A stretch of DNA of 58,644 bases from Pseudomonadota bacterium (GTDB lineage: Bacteria > Pseudomonadota > Alphaproteobacteria > Rhizobiales > Hyphomicrobiaceae): assembly GCA_023387235.1 (NCBI GenBank), contig JAEWIJ010000108.1, forward strand, positions 1 through 58,644, in the 5' to 3' direction. Positions 46,329 to 54,989 of the stretch are shown here, in pieces. A program made the translations under genes and the position numbers. The notes below the pieces were generated by a model that saw only the letters and a program-made list of their open reading frames with translations, made no database searches and was not told the origin of the DNA. Position 1 is the stretch's first letter; every line of letters begins with the position of its first letter.

Positions 46329-46520
46329 CGGATTGATCGGCGCGCGAGCCGCTGATGGGCACACAGCCGACAATTCCGCCGTGTGCGGAGTGCGCCTGCC
46401 GCCCGGGCGGCGCGGGCCATATTGTTTTCCGCTTCCCTGACAGGCTAAGGTGAGTGCAAGCAGGGCATGGGATTCAACGTCGCCCTGTCCACATAACAAG
46501 CACTCCGGGAGGAAGTCAAA

Positions 46521-47516
46521 ATGGCTGACAAGCCACTGCTTACGACTGCCAAGTTCAAGCGCCGTACCGTGCTCGCCGGTCTCGGCGCCACCGTTGCCAT
46601 GCCGTGGGTCGCGCGTGCCCAGGGCGGGAATGTGGTGCGCATCGGCGTGCCGACGAAGACGTACTATCCGACGATCATCGCGGAAACGGCCATTCGCCAA
46701 AAGCTCTTCGAGAAGGAAGGGCTGAAGCCCGAGCTGACGATCTATCGCAGCGGTGCTGAAGGTTTTGAGGCGCTCGCAGCGGGCGCGGCCGACATCGTCA
46801 TGAACTCGACGATGAGCGTGGCGGGCGGGCTCAAGCGCGGTGTCAATGCGCGCTGCGTCGCCAATGCGGCGAACGGCTACTACGGCTGGCAGCTGGTCGT
46901 GAAGACGGACTCGCCGATCACGAAGCCGGCCGATCTCGCAGGCAAGAAGGTCGGCATCACGTCGGCCGGCTCCGGAACGGACATTCTCGCGCTGTGGACG
47001 ATCGCCGAGCACAAGGTCCAGTTCACGCGCGTCCCGCTCGGTGGTGGCGGTCTCGTGCCCAACATGCTCACCGGGAACATCGATGCGACCGTGCTCTATT
47101 CGCCGCTGACCTTCAAGGTCGTCGACGAGAAGGTCGCGCGCACGATCATCAACTACGGCGAGGCGGTACCGGCACATTCCACCGGAAGCTGGATCGCGAC
47201 GGACAAGGTCATCAACGAGCGGCCGGAGGTCGTGCAGAAGGCCGTAAACGCGCTTTACGGCGGCGTTGCCTTCCTCGTCGATGACAAGAACCGCGATGCC
47301 GCGGTGAAGCTGGTTGCCGAGATCGACGAGATTCCGGAGAAGATCGCGGCCTTCGAGCTCGACGGCAACCTGAAGCACATTTCGAGGACCGGCGAGTTCA
47401 AGCTCGAGTGGGTGGAGCGGGCTCTCGACAACGCGCGGCTCATCGGCATGAAGGAGCTCGCGGAGCCGAAAGAGGTCTTCGTCGAGAAGTTCAAGCCGGT
47501 CCCGACCAAGGTTTGA
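46521..47516 (+). CDS. ABC transporter substrate-binding protein (NMT1-like), two-permease system
   Basis: 331 residues. The N-terminus has a twin-arginine-like KRRTVLAGLG and an MPWVARAQ cleavage region (near 34), so Tat export is possible. The body is a NMT1/SsuA-type binding protein: RIGVPTKTYYPTIIAETAIRQ, LFEKEGLKPELTIYRSGAEGFEALAAGAADIVMN and GITSAGSGTDILAL. GGGAGGAAG precedes the ATG. Followed by a strong hairpin and then the permease, ATPase and second permease. Confidence 0.87.
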   Translation: MADKPLLTTAKFKRRTVLAGLGATVAMPWVARAQGGNVVRIGVPTKTYYPTIIAETAIRQKLFEKEGLKPELTIYRSGAEGFEALAAGAADIVMNSTMSVAGGLKRGVNARCVANAANGYYGWQLVVKTDSPITKPADLAGKKVGITSAGSGTDILALWTIAEHKVQFTRVPLGGGGLVPNMLTGNIDATVLYSPLTFKVVDEKVARTIINYGEAVPAHSTGSWIATDKVINERPEVVQKAVNALYGGVAFLVDDKNRDAAVKLVAEIDEIPEKIAAFELDGNLKHISRTGEFKLEWVERALDNARLIGMKELAEPKEVFVEKFKPVPTKV

Positions 47517-47539
47517 GCCGGATTTGCAGATAGGTCGTT

Positions 47540-47569
47540 GCCGGCTGTGCAAGGCATTGCACAGCCGGC
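47540..47569 (+). terminator. Strong hairpin between binding-protein and permease genes
   Basis: GCCGGCTGTGCAA and TTGCACAGCCGGC, 13-bp perfect arms with a 4-base loop and no T-run. More likely an mRNA 3' stabiliser or partial attenuator than a full terminator. Confidence 0.6.
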
Positions 47570-47590
47570 GCTGTTCGAAGCTCCTGCCAT

Positions 47591-48355
47591 GTGGGGCTCG
47601 TGGTGAAACGCTGGCAAATCATACTCGTGCGACTGGCTATCCTGGCCGTCGTTCTCGGCGCTTGGGAGATCATGCCGCGCACGGGTACCGTCAATCCCAT
47701 GCTGCTGCCGCCGCTCAGCGAAGTTCTGGCGATGCTGAAGACGCAGATCGCGCGGCCCGTGGTGCAGGAAGCCATCCTGATCACGGCGCTCGAGGTGATC
47801 GTCGCCTTCATCATTGCCGTGCCGATCGGCGCGGCGGCCGGCGTTGCGATCGCCGAGTTCCCCTACGCGGGCGCCATCTTCAAGCCGATGCTGTTCTACG
47901 TCTTCAGCATCCCGAAATCGATCTTCCTGCCGATGTTCATCCTGATCTTCGGCATTGGTTTTCAGCAGAAGGTCGCGTATGCGGCGTTCACGACGGCGTT
48001 CGTGATCCTGATGAGCGCGACGGCGGCGGTCGAATCCGTCAAGTCCGACTATGTGCTCGTCGCGCGCTCGTTCGGGGCGACGCCCATGCAGATTCTGCGG
48101 CGCGTGTACGTGCCGAGCATGATGCCGGTGCTGCTCGAAACCTTGCGCATCTCCATGATCTTCAATTTCACCGGCGTGATGATCGCGGAGATGTACGCCT
48201 CGCGAACCGGCATCGGGCATCTGATCTCGAACTGGGGCGAGAACTTCCAGATGCCGCAGCTTTTCGCCGGCGTGATCATGCTGTCCGTCGTCGCGATCGC
48301 ATTCAACGAAATGGTACGCTTGATGGAGGCTCGATGCAGTACGTGGCGGACATGA
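47591..48355 (+). CDS. ABC importer permease A
   Basis: 254 residues from GTG 47591; GTG at 47600 or 47603 is equally possible because GGGG lies in this stretch. Six helices and the EAA-type loop LVARSFGATPMQILRRVYVPSMMPVLLETLRI (about 153-185). The end overlaps the ATPase start by 22 bases. Works with the binding protein at 46521. It differs clearly from permease B, so the channel is probably a heterodimer. Confidence 0.87.
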   Translation: MGLVVKRWQIILVRLAILAVVLGAWEIMPRTGTVNPMLLPPLSEVLAMLKTQIARPVVQEAILITALEVIVAFIIAVPIGAAAGVAIAEFPYAGAIFKPMLFYVFSIPKSIFLPMFILIFGIGFQQKVAYAAFTTAFVILMSATAAVESVKSDYVLVARSFGATPMQILRRVYVPSMMPVLLETLRISMIFNFTGVMIAEMYASRTGIGHLISNWGENFQMPQLFAGVIMLSVVAIAFNEMVRLMEARCSTWRT

Positions 48356-49134
48356 AGGCAACCCAGGCGTCGGGTGCCGCGATCGAGATCGATCGCGTGA
48401 GCCACGTGTATGCGGGTCCGGATGGCGGCGTGCCGGCGCTGAGCAACGTCTCGATGAAGGTCGGTGCGGGCCGTTTCGTGGTCATCGTCGGTCCGAGCGG
48501 CTGCGGCAAGACCTCGCTCCTCATGATGATGGCGGGTCTGCGCGATCATACGGAGGGGCGGATCGACATCCACGGCGCGCCCATTCCAAAGCCCGATCCG
48601 GATCGCGTCGGCGTCATCTTCCAGGAGGCGAGCCTCTTCCCGTGGCTCACGACGTTCGACAACATCGAGTTTCCGCTGAGCCTGCGCGGCATGTCGCGCG
48701 AGGCGCGTCGACGCAGGTCCGATCCCATGCTGTCGCTCGTCGGCCTCACGGGTTTCGGCGAGCGTTACCCGCACGAGCTTTCGGGCGGCATGAAGCAGCG
48801 CGTCTCGATTGCGCGCGGCCTCGTGCAGGATCCGCCCGTGCTCTTGATGGACGAACCGTTTGCCGCCCTCGACGAGCAGACGCGCATGACCATGGGGCAT
48901 GAGCTGCTGCGCATCTGGGAGACGACCAACAAGACGGTGGTCTTCATCACGCACAGCCTGACGGAGGCCGTCTATCTGGCCGACGAGGTCTATGTGATGT
49001 CGCCGCGGCCCGGCCGCATGATCGATCACATCGAGATCGACCTGCCGCGTCCGCGCACCTACGAGATGATGGCGACAGACACGTTCGGCCGCCTGCGCGA
49101 CCGTATCTGGCAGCAGATCCGCAAGTCCCACTGA
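48334..49134 (+). CDS. ABC importer ATPase (SsuB/TauB-like)
   Basis: 266 residues from ATG 48334 (GGAGG 4 bases upstream, inside the permease gene); the frame extends back to 47524 but that part is a shadow. Walker A GPSGCGKTS, Q-loop IFQEASLFPW, signature LSGGMKQR, Walker B VLLMDEPFAALD and H-loop FITHSLTEA are intact. Single ATPase for a two-permease importer. Confidence 0.9.
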   Translation: MQYVADMKATQASGAAIEIDRVSHVYAGPDGGVPALSNVSMKVGAGRFVVIVGPSGCGKTSLLMMMAGLRDHTEGRIDIHGAPIPKPDPDRVGVIFQEASLFPWLTTFDNIEFPLSLRGMSREARRRRSDPMLSLVGLTGFGERYPHELSGGMKQRVSIARGLVQDPPVLLMDEPFAALDEQTRMTMGHELLRIWETTNKTVVFITHSLTEAVYLADEVYVMSPRPGRMIDHIEIDLPRPRTYEMMATDTFGRLRDRIWQQIRKSH

Positions 49135-49142
49135 GGCCCGCC

Positions 49143-49964
49143 ATGCGACGTCCCGATCCCAAGACCGTGCGCTGGGGCATACTGATCGCCCTGCTCGTCC
49201 TGTGGGAAGTGATCCCGCTGACAGGGATGCTGCCTGAGCTGTTCCTGCCGCGCCTCTCGAAGACGCTCTATGTGCTCTGGGTCGATCTCGACAAGTACTG
49301 GGCGGCGCTTCTCGTGACGCTCTATGAGGTCGTGCTGGCGATGGTGATCGCGTGTGGTTTCGGCATCGTCGCGGGCGCGACCATCGGCGGCATCGCGACT
49401 CTGCGCGATCTGCTGCTTCCCGTATTTTCGAGCCTCTATGCTATTCCGATCGTCATCCTCTATCCGATCTTCACGGCGTGGTTCGGCATCGGCTCGGAGT
49501 CGAAGATCATGTTTGCGGGCATCTACGGCTTCTTTCCGGTCATGCTCTCGACGGCTGCCGGCATCCGCACCATCGATCCGCAGTTCCTGCTCGCCGCGCG
49601 CAGCATGGGCGCGACGATCACCCAGCAGATCACCAAGGTCATCATCCCGGCGTCGTTGCCGACGGTGTTTGGCGGCCTGCGCCTCGGGGGCGCGCTGGCG
49701 ATCATCGGCGTCGTCGTGTCGGAAATGCTGACGGCCTCGGCCGGTATCGGCTATCTCGTGACGCTCAACCGCACGATTTTGGATAGTCCTCGCGTGTTTG
49801 CGGGCATACTTTGCATTCTCGTGCTGTCGGTGGCGTATGACATCCTGGCGCGACGGCTGGAGCGGCGCATGGTGGTGTGGCAGTCGGCCGGCCGCCAGCA
49901 GCAAGCGCAGTCCTCGCCGTCACGCACTGTCAATCAAGGTGCTCCGGCGCCCGCAGCAGCCTGA
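49143..49964 (+). CDS. ABC importer permease B
   Basis: 273 residues, six helices, EAA loop LLAARSMGATITQQITKVIIPASLPTVFGGLRL (about 152-184), and a polar C-terminal tail rich in Gln, Ser and Ala that permease A lacks. 8 bp behind the ATPase gene. Homologous to permease A in its central part but only distantly. Confidence 0.88.
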   Translation: MRRPDPKTVRWGILIALLVLWEVIPLTGMLPELFLPRLSKTLYVLWVDLDKYWAALLVTLYEVVLAMVIACGFGIVAGATIGGIATLRDLLLPVFSSLYAIPIVILYPIFTAWFGIGSESKIMFAGIYGFFPVMLSTAAGIRTIDPQFLLAARSMGATITQQITKVIIPASLPTVFGGLRLGGALAIIGVVVSEMLTASAGIGYLVTLNRTILDSPRVFAGILCILVLSVAYDILARRLERRMVVWQSAGRQQQAQSSPSRTVNQGAPAPAAA

Positions 49965-49997
49965 ACGTTCCTCGAGATCCCGCAGGGAGAGCAAGCC

Positions 49998-51032
49998 ATG
50001 GCCAACAAGATCCTGCCAACGACCGTCGTCGGCAGCTACCCGCAGCCCGACTGGCTCGTGAACCGCGAGATGCTGTCGAAGTCCGTGCCGCGCGTGCGCA
50101 TGAATATCTGGCGCATTCCGGAGGCGCAGCTCGAGCAGGCGCAGGATGACGCGACCATTCTCGCCATCCGCGACATGGAGCGCGCCGGCATCGACATCAT
50201 CACCGATGGCGAAGCGCGTCGTGAGAGCTATTCGAACCGCTTCGCGACGGCGCTCGAGGGTATCGATGCGGACGATGCGGGCGAGGTCATTGCGCGCACG
50301 GGCAATCGCGCGACGCCGGTGCCGCGCGTCGTCGGCAAGATCCGCCGCAGGGGACCGGTCGAAACCCGGGACATGGCCTTCCTGCGCGCCAATACCGACC
50401 GGCTCGCGAAGATCACGCTGCCGGGCCCCTTCACGATGAGCCAGCAGGCCAAGAACGAGTTCTACAAGGACGCCGACGAGATGGTCATGGACTATGCCGC
50501 AGCGGTGAATGCGGAGGCGCATGATCTCGTGAAGGCCGGTGCCGACGTCATCCAGCTCGACGAGCCGTGGCTGCGCAATGATCCCGACGCGGCGAAGCGC
50601 ATTGCCATCAAGGCGATCAATCGCGCGCTCGAAGGCATCAAGGTGCCGACGGTCGTGCATCTCTGCTTCGGCTATGCGGCGGTCGTGCCGGGCTCGACCA
50701 AGCCGGTCGGCTATTCCTTCCTGCCGGAGCTGGCGGATACCGTGGCCGAGCAAATCTCCATCGAGGCAGCACAGCCCAAGCTCGACCTCGGCATTCTCAA
50801 GGAGCTCGCGCCGAAGAAGGTCATGCTCGGCGTGCTCGATCTCGGCGACAAGAACGCCGAAACGGCGGAGACGGTCGCGGAGCGCATTCGCGCGGGCCTG
50901 AAGTTCGTGCCGGCGGACAAGCTCGTGCCGGCGCCGGATTGCGGCATGAAGTACATGCCGCGCGAACTCGCCTTCGCGAAGCTGAAGGCGCTCGCGGATG
51001 GTGCCGCTATCGTGCGGTCCGAGCTCTCGTAG
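49998..51032 (+). CDS. MetE C-terminal-like (cobalamin-independent) methyltransferase
   Basis: 344 residues covering only the catalytic TIM-barrel of MetE (full MetE is about 750). The zinc ligands expected in this fold are visible: His221/Cys223 in VVHLCFGY and a cysteine near 314 in PAPDCGMKYMPR; VGSYPQP, DGEARRESY and DEPW are also conserved. Proteins of this size transfer methyl groups to thiols, and catabolic versions act on non-folate donors. It lies 33 bp behind the two-permease importer, so it may demethylate or otherwise process the imported compound. Ribosome site AGGGAG. Confidence 0.85.
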   Translation: MANKILPTTVVGSYPQPDWLVNREMLSKSVPRVRMNIWRIPEAQLEQAQDDATILAIRDMERAGIDIITDGEARRESYSNRFATALEGIDADDAGEVIARTGNRATPVPRVVGKIRRRGPVETRDMAFLRANTDRLAKITLPGPFTMSQQAKNEFYKDADEMVMDYAAAVNAEAHDLVKAGADVIQLDEPWLRNDPDAAKRIAIKAINRALEGIKVPTVVHLCFGYAAVVPGSTKPVGYSFLPELADTVAEQISIEAAQPKLDLGILKELAPKKVMLGVLDLGDKNAETAETVAERIRAGLKFVPADKLVPAPDCGMKYMPRELAFAKLKALADGAAIVRSELS

Positions 51033-51193
51033 TGCACGCACGGGCCGCAGGCGCCCGCGGCCGCTATTCGCCCGCGCTGCGGGGAGGCCTGGAATTCATC
51101 GGTTCATACTTTCGTCCATGGCGCTTGCCGGACACCCGACCCAGTTGTACGATGACCTGACAATTGCGTAGCACAGGGTCGGGTCGAGCACCG

Positions 51194-51994
51194 ATGTCGC
51201 TCCTCAAGCCGCTGAGTCCGAGCAGGAATCTCGTTGACGAGCTCGTCGAGCGCATCGCCGATGAGATCCGCAGCGGACGTCTGGCGCCCGGCGCGCGCCT
51301 ACCGACGGAATTCGAGCTCATGGCAGCGACCGGTGTGTCGCGGACCGTTGTTCGCGAAGCGGTTGCGGCGCTCCGTGCCGAGGGGCTGGTGGTCACGCGA
51401 CAGGGGCTCGGCGCCTTCGTCGCGACGGAAGCGCACAAGACTGCCTTCCGCATTGTCTCCGGGCCTAAGGACGAGCCGGGCTCCATCTCCAATGTGGTGA
51501 GCGTGCTCGAGCTGCGGTTGGCGGTCGAGGTGGAAGCGGCGGCATTGGCTGCCGAGAGGGCCGATCGACGCCAGATCGCGCAGATCGCGACAGCCTTGGC
51601 GGACATCGACACGGCCGTCGCCTCCGGCGGCTCTGCAGTCGCGGAGGATTTCTCGCTGCATCGCGCCATCGCGCAGGCGACGCATAACCCGCAGTTTGCG
51701 AGCTTTCTCGATTTTCTCGGGCGGCACTTCATTCCGCGCCAGACCATACGCGCCGCTGAGGCTTCCGAGGCCGAGCAGCGCGCCTATCTCGAGCGCATCC
51801 AGAAGGACCATGCGCGCATTGTCGAGGCGATCCGCAGCGGCAACAGCAAAGATGCGCGAAATGCCATGCGCGCGCACTTGACGAAGAGCCTGCAGCGCTA
51901 TCGCGGCATGGCGGATGAGCGTCAGGAATATCTAGCCCTGAAAAGCGGAGGATATCGAGACAGTAGACGACGCGTGCGGGATCGGAGCGCGTGA
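51194..51994 (+). CDS. GntR family regulator, FadR/FCD subgroup
   Basis: 266 residues from ATG 51194; a start at 51164 is possible, but the FadR-like N-terminus (LVDELVERIADEIRSGRLAPGARLPTEFELM) is reached equally well. Winged helix RTVVREAVAALRAEGLVV, then FCD domain (VLELRLAVEVEAAALAAERA, DFSLHRAIAQATHN, DHARIVEAIRSGN). Upstream of the DctP/Q/M operon by 66 bp; likely its regulator. Confidence 0.86.
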   Translation: MSLLKPLSPSRNLVDELVERIADEIRSGRLAPGARLPTEFELMAATGVSRTVVREAVAALRAEGLVVTRQGLGAFVATEAHKTAFRIVSGPKDEPGSISNVVSVLELRLAVEVEAAALAAERADRRQIAQIATALADIDTAVASGGSAVAEDFSLHRAIAQATHNPQFASFLDFLGRHFIPRQTIRAAEASEAEQRAYLERIQKDHARIVEAIRSGNSKDARNAMRAHLTKSLQRYRGMADERQEYLALKSGGYRDSRRRVRDRSA

Positions 51995-52060
51995 GCCGAA
52001 CGAAGTGACAGTCGAAGAACAACAAGATCCTGAAACCGAAAATCCATGGGAGGAAAGCGC

Positions 52061-53038
52061 ATGAAAATCATTGGAGCCTTGGCGACATCCTTGAGCTGCC
52101 TGCTGGTGGTGGCATCGCCCGCGAGCGCGCAGACGAAACTCAAGTGGGCTCACGTGTACGAGGTAGGTGAGCCCTATCACAAGGAAGCCGAGTGGGCCGC
52201 CGAGGAGATCAAGAAGCGCACGAGCGGTCGCTATGAAATCCAGGTGTTTCCGGCTTCGCAGCTCGGCAACGAGAACCAGATCAACGAGGGCCTCGGGCTC
52301 GGCACGGTCGACATGATCTACACCGGCGTCGCGTTTGCCGGGTCCATCCACAAGCCGGTTGCGATCACCAATGCGCCGTTCGTGCTGCGTGACTTCGATC
52401 ATTGGAAGGCGTATCGCGAGTCTTCGCTCTTTCGCGATATCGCGAAGGGCTACGAGGACAAGACGAAGCACAAGGTCATCGCGCTCACGTACTACGGCCA
52501 GCGTCATGTCACCGCGAACCGCGAGATCAAGGTTCCGGCGGACATGAAGGGCATGAAGCTCAGGGTGCCGCCGGCGCCGCTCTTCCTGATGTTCACCAAG
52601 TCGGTAGGCGCGAATGCGACGCCGATCGCGTTCGCGGAGGTCTATCTCGCGCTTCAGCAGAAGACGGTCGACGGCCAGGAGAACCCGCTGCCGACGATCA
52701 TGGCGAAGAAGTTCTACGAGGTTCAGACGCACATCATGCTGACGGGGCACATCACCGAGTCGCTGCTGACCATTGTCGGCAGCCACGTGTGGCCCAAGCT
52801 CTCCGATGCCGACAAGAAGGTCTTCAACGAGGTGCTGCTGGAGACCGCCGTCAAGGCGACCGATCAGATCCGCGCTTCCGAGCAGAAGCTTGCCGATGAG
52901 TTCCGCAAGCTCGGCAAGACGGTTGTCGAGGTCGATCGCAAGCCGTTCATCGAGGCGGCGCGACCGCTGCATAACGACCCTGCGGCGGGCGCCGGCTGGA
53001 GCAAGGCCGAGTACGACGCGCTTCAGGCGCTGAAATAA
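52061..53038 (+). CDS. dctP: TRAP solute-binding protein, DctP family
   Basis: 325 residues from ATG 52061; the in-frame ATG at 52046 is itself part of the GGGAGGAAAG ribosome site. Signal peptide 1-24 (cleavage after ASAQ). Seen: LKWAHVYEVGEPYHKEAEWAAEEIKKRTSG, VFPASQLGNENQINEGLGLGTVDM and the MKLRVPPAPLFLM segment with the conserved arginine that binds the carboxylate. Periplasmic receptor for a dicarboxylate or related acid. Confidence 0.92.
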   Translation: MKIIGALATSLSCLLVVASPASAQTKLKWAHVYEVGEPYHKEAEWAAEEIKKRTSGRYEIQVFPASQLGNENQINEGLGLGTVDMIYTGVAFAGSIHKPVAITNAPFVLRDFDHWKAYRESSLFRDIAKGYEDKTKHKVIALTYYGQRHVTANREIKVPADMKGMKLRVPPAPLFLMFTKSVGANATPIAFAEVYLALQQKTVDGQENPLPTIMAKKFYEVQTHIMLTGHITESLLTIVGSHVWPKLSDADKKVFNEVLLETAVKATDQIRASEQKLADEFRKLGKTVVEVDRKPFIEAARPLHNDPAAGAGWSKAEYDALQALK

Positions 53039-53056
53039 GAAGCGGTTCGTGAGCAC

Positions 53057-53091
53057 GCCCGCCGGTGGAGGGACGATCTTCACCGGCGGGC
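53057..53091 (+). terminator. Hairpin between dctP and the small permease gene
   Basis: GCCCGCCGGTG and CACCGGCGGGC, 11-bp perfect arms extendable by two pairs, 14-base remainder loop, no T-run. Same position in the operon as the hairpin at 47540. Confidence 0.55.
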
Positions 53092-53133
53092 TGATCTGTG
53101 GCCCAATCCTCTCTCCTGCATCAAGAGCTACCC

Positions 53134-53691
53134 ATGTCCACTGCCACCCGGCCGGAAGAGCAACCGGACGCCGTCATGCCGCTGGTCGAGGACGAGGAGG
53201 TCACGATCTCCTGGCATCCTGAGGACTGGATCGGCATGGCGCTGTTCTGGGCGCTGAGTCTGATCGTGTTTGCCCAGTTCGTGACGCGGTATCTGCTGAA
53301 CGACTCGTTGTCGTGGACCGAAGAGGTCGCGCGCTATTTCCTGATGGTGTTGACCTTCGTCGGTGCGATTACGGTGACGCGCAAGCGCACGCATATCGCG
53401 GTCGAGGTTCTCGAGTCCTACCTGCCCGGACTGGGCGGGCAGGTCCTGCGTTTCGTGGTGGACGTGCTCACAGTCGGCTTCATCGCTCTTCTGGCGTGGT
53501 TCTCGTTCTCGATTGTCGAGCGGATGCAAATCCAGCGCATGACCATGATCGATGCGTCGATGAGCTGGGTCTACATCCCGATCTCGATTGCAATTTTCGC
53601 CATGCTGGCACGCGCTGTCATGGGGTTTATCGGCAATGCGCGGCGTGGCTGGCGTCCGCAAGCCGACGCCGAGCGGACGATCATCGATTGA
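53134..53691 (+). CDS. dctQ: TRAP transporter small permease, DctQ family
   Basis: 185 residues from ATG 53134 (a GTG at 53098 would add 12 residues and lacks a clear ribosome site). Four membrane helices and the conserved WTEEVARYFLM segment near 78. Associates with the large permease for sodium-driven import. Confidence 0.88.
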   Translation: MSTATRPEEQPDAVMPLVEDEEVTISWHPEDWIGMALFWALSLIVFAQFVTRYLLNDSLSWTEEVARYFLMVLTFVGAITVTRKRTHIAVEVLESYLPGLGGQVLRFVVDVLTVGFIALLAWFSFSIVERMQIQRMTMIDASMSWVYIPISIAIFAMLARAVMGFIGNARRGWRPQADAERTIID

Positions 53692-53701
53692 AAGCCATAC
53701 C

Positions 53702-54976
53702 ATGACGCTGCTTTTCTCGGTCTTCTTCGTCACCCTGCTTATCGGTGTGCCGATCTTCGTGTCGCTCGGGCTCGGATCGCTCGTTTACACGCACTTCGTT
53801 GCCGGCATCCCGGATTTCGTGGTGCTGCATCGCATGGCTGGCGGGGTCGACAGCTTTCCGCTGCTCGCCGTGCCGTTCTTCATACTGGCCGGCAATCTCA
53901 TGAATTCCGCCGGCATCACCAACCGCATCTATAGCTTCGCGATGTCGGCCGTCGGCTGGCTGCGCGGTGGCCTAGGACATGTGAATGTCGCGGGGTCCGT
54001 GATCTTTGCGGGCATGTCGGGCACGGCCGTCGCGGATGCCGGCGGCCTAGGCACGATCGAAATCAAGGCAATGCGCGACCATGGCTATCACGACGAGTTC
54101 GCGGTTGGCATCACGGCGGCGTCGTCCACGCTCGGTCCCATCATTCCGCCCTCGCTGCCGCTGGTGATCTACGGCGTCATGGCGAACACGTCGATCGGGC
54201 AGCTCTTCATCGCGGGCGTCGTGCCCGGGCTGCTGATGGCAGCGTGCCTTATGGTGTATGTCGCTTGGTACGCGCGCCGCCACAATATCGGGCGCGATCA
54301 GGCCTTTCGCGTGGCCCGCCTCATCAGCTCGTTCGTCAGCGCATTTCCGGCACTTCTGACGCCGGCCATCATCATCGGCGGCATGTCGTTTGGCCTTTTC
54401 ACGCCGACGGAAGCGGCGGTGGCGGCGTGCGCGTGGGCGATGTTCCTCGGCGCGGTGCTCTATCGCTCGCTGTCATGGCGGCAGCTCTACAAGGTCACGA
54501 TGGACACGATCGAGACCACGGCCGCCGTTATGATCATTGTCGGCGCAGCATCGCTCTTCGGCTGGGTGCTGACGACGACGCGCGTGACGGAGACGGTAGC
54601 GGCCGCGATGCTGTCGGTTACGACAGATCCGCTGCTGATCCTGCTGATCATCAACGTTCTCCTGCTGGTCGTCGGCTGCTTCATGGAGACGATCGCTGCG
54701 ATCTCCATCCTCGTGCCCGTGCTCATGCCGATCATACTGAAGGTCGGGATCGATCCAGTTCAGTTCGGCATCATCATGGTGCTGAACCTGATGATCGGGC
54801 TTTTGACGCCGCCGGTCGGCATGGTGCTGTTCGTGCTGTCGAAGGTGGCCAACATGCCCTTCGAGAGGACGGTTCGCGCCGTCCTTCCGTTCATGGGGCC
54901 GCTGCTGGTCGTGCTCGTCGCGATCACGCTCGTCCCGCAGCTCACGCTCTGGCTGCCGACGGTGTTCTATCGCTGA
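53702..54976 (+). CDS. dctM: TRAP transporter large permease, DctM family
   Basis: 424 residues from ATG 53702, 10 bp behind dctQ; earlier in-frame starts lie inside dctQ. Twelve hydrophobic segments; conserved SGTAVADAGGLGTIEIKAM, GPIIPPSLPLVIYGVMANTSIGQLFIAG, TPTEAAVAA and LMIGLLTPPVGMVLFV match DctM. It forms the translocation channel of the third TRAP system in the window. Confidence 0.92.
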   Translation: MTLLFSVFFVTLLIGVPIFVSLGLGSLVYTHFVAGIPDFVVLHRMAGGVDSFPLLAVPFFILAGNLMNSAGITNRIYSFAMSAVGWLRGGLGHVNVAGSVIFAGMSGTAVADAGGLGTIEIKAMRDHGYHDEFAVGITAASSTLGPIIPPSLPLVIYGVMANTSIGQLFIAGVVPGLLMAACLMVYVAWYARRHNIGRDQAFRVARLISSFVSAFPALLTPAIIIGGMSFGLFTPTEAAVAACAWAMFLGAVLYRSLSWRQLYKVTMDTIETTAAVMIIVGAASLFGWVLTTTRVTETVAAAMLSVTTDPLLILLIINVLLLVVGCFMETIAAISILVPVLMPIILKVGIDPVQFGIIMVLNLMIGLLTPPVGMVLFVLSKVANMPFERTVRAVLPFMGPLLVVLVAITLVPQLTLWLPTVFYR

Positions 54977-54989
54977 GCAGCGTAGCCGC

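Noticed and set aside
44964..47552. 862-residue minus-strand frame across the PepSY and binding-protein genes
   Set aside because: It spans two real genes and the terminator on the other strand; composition is shadow-like.
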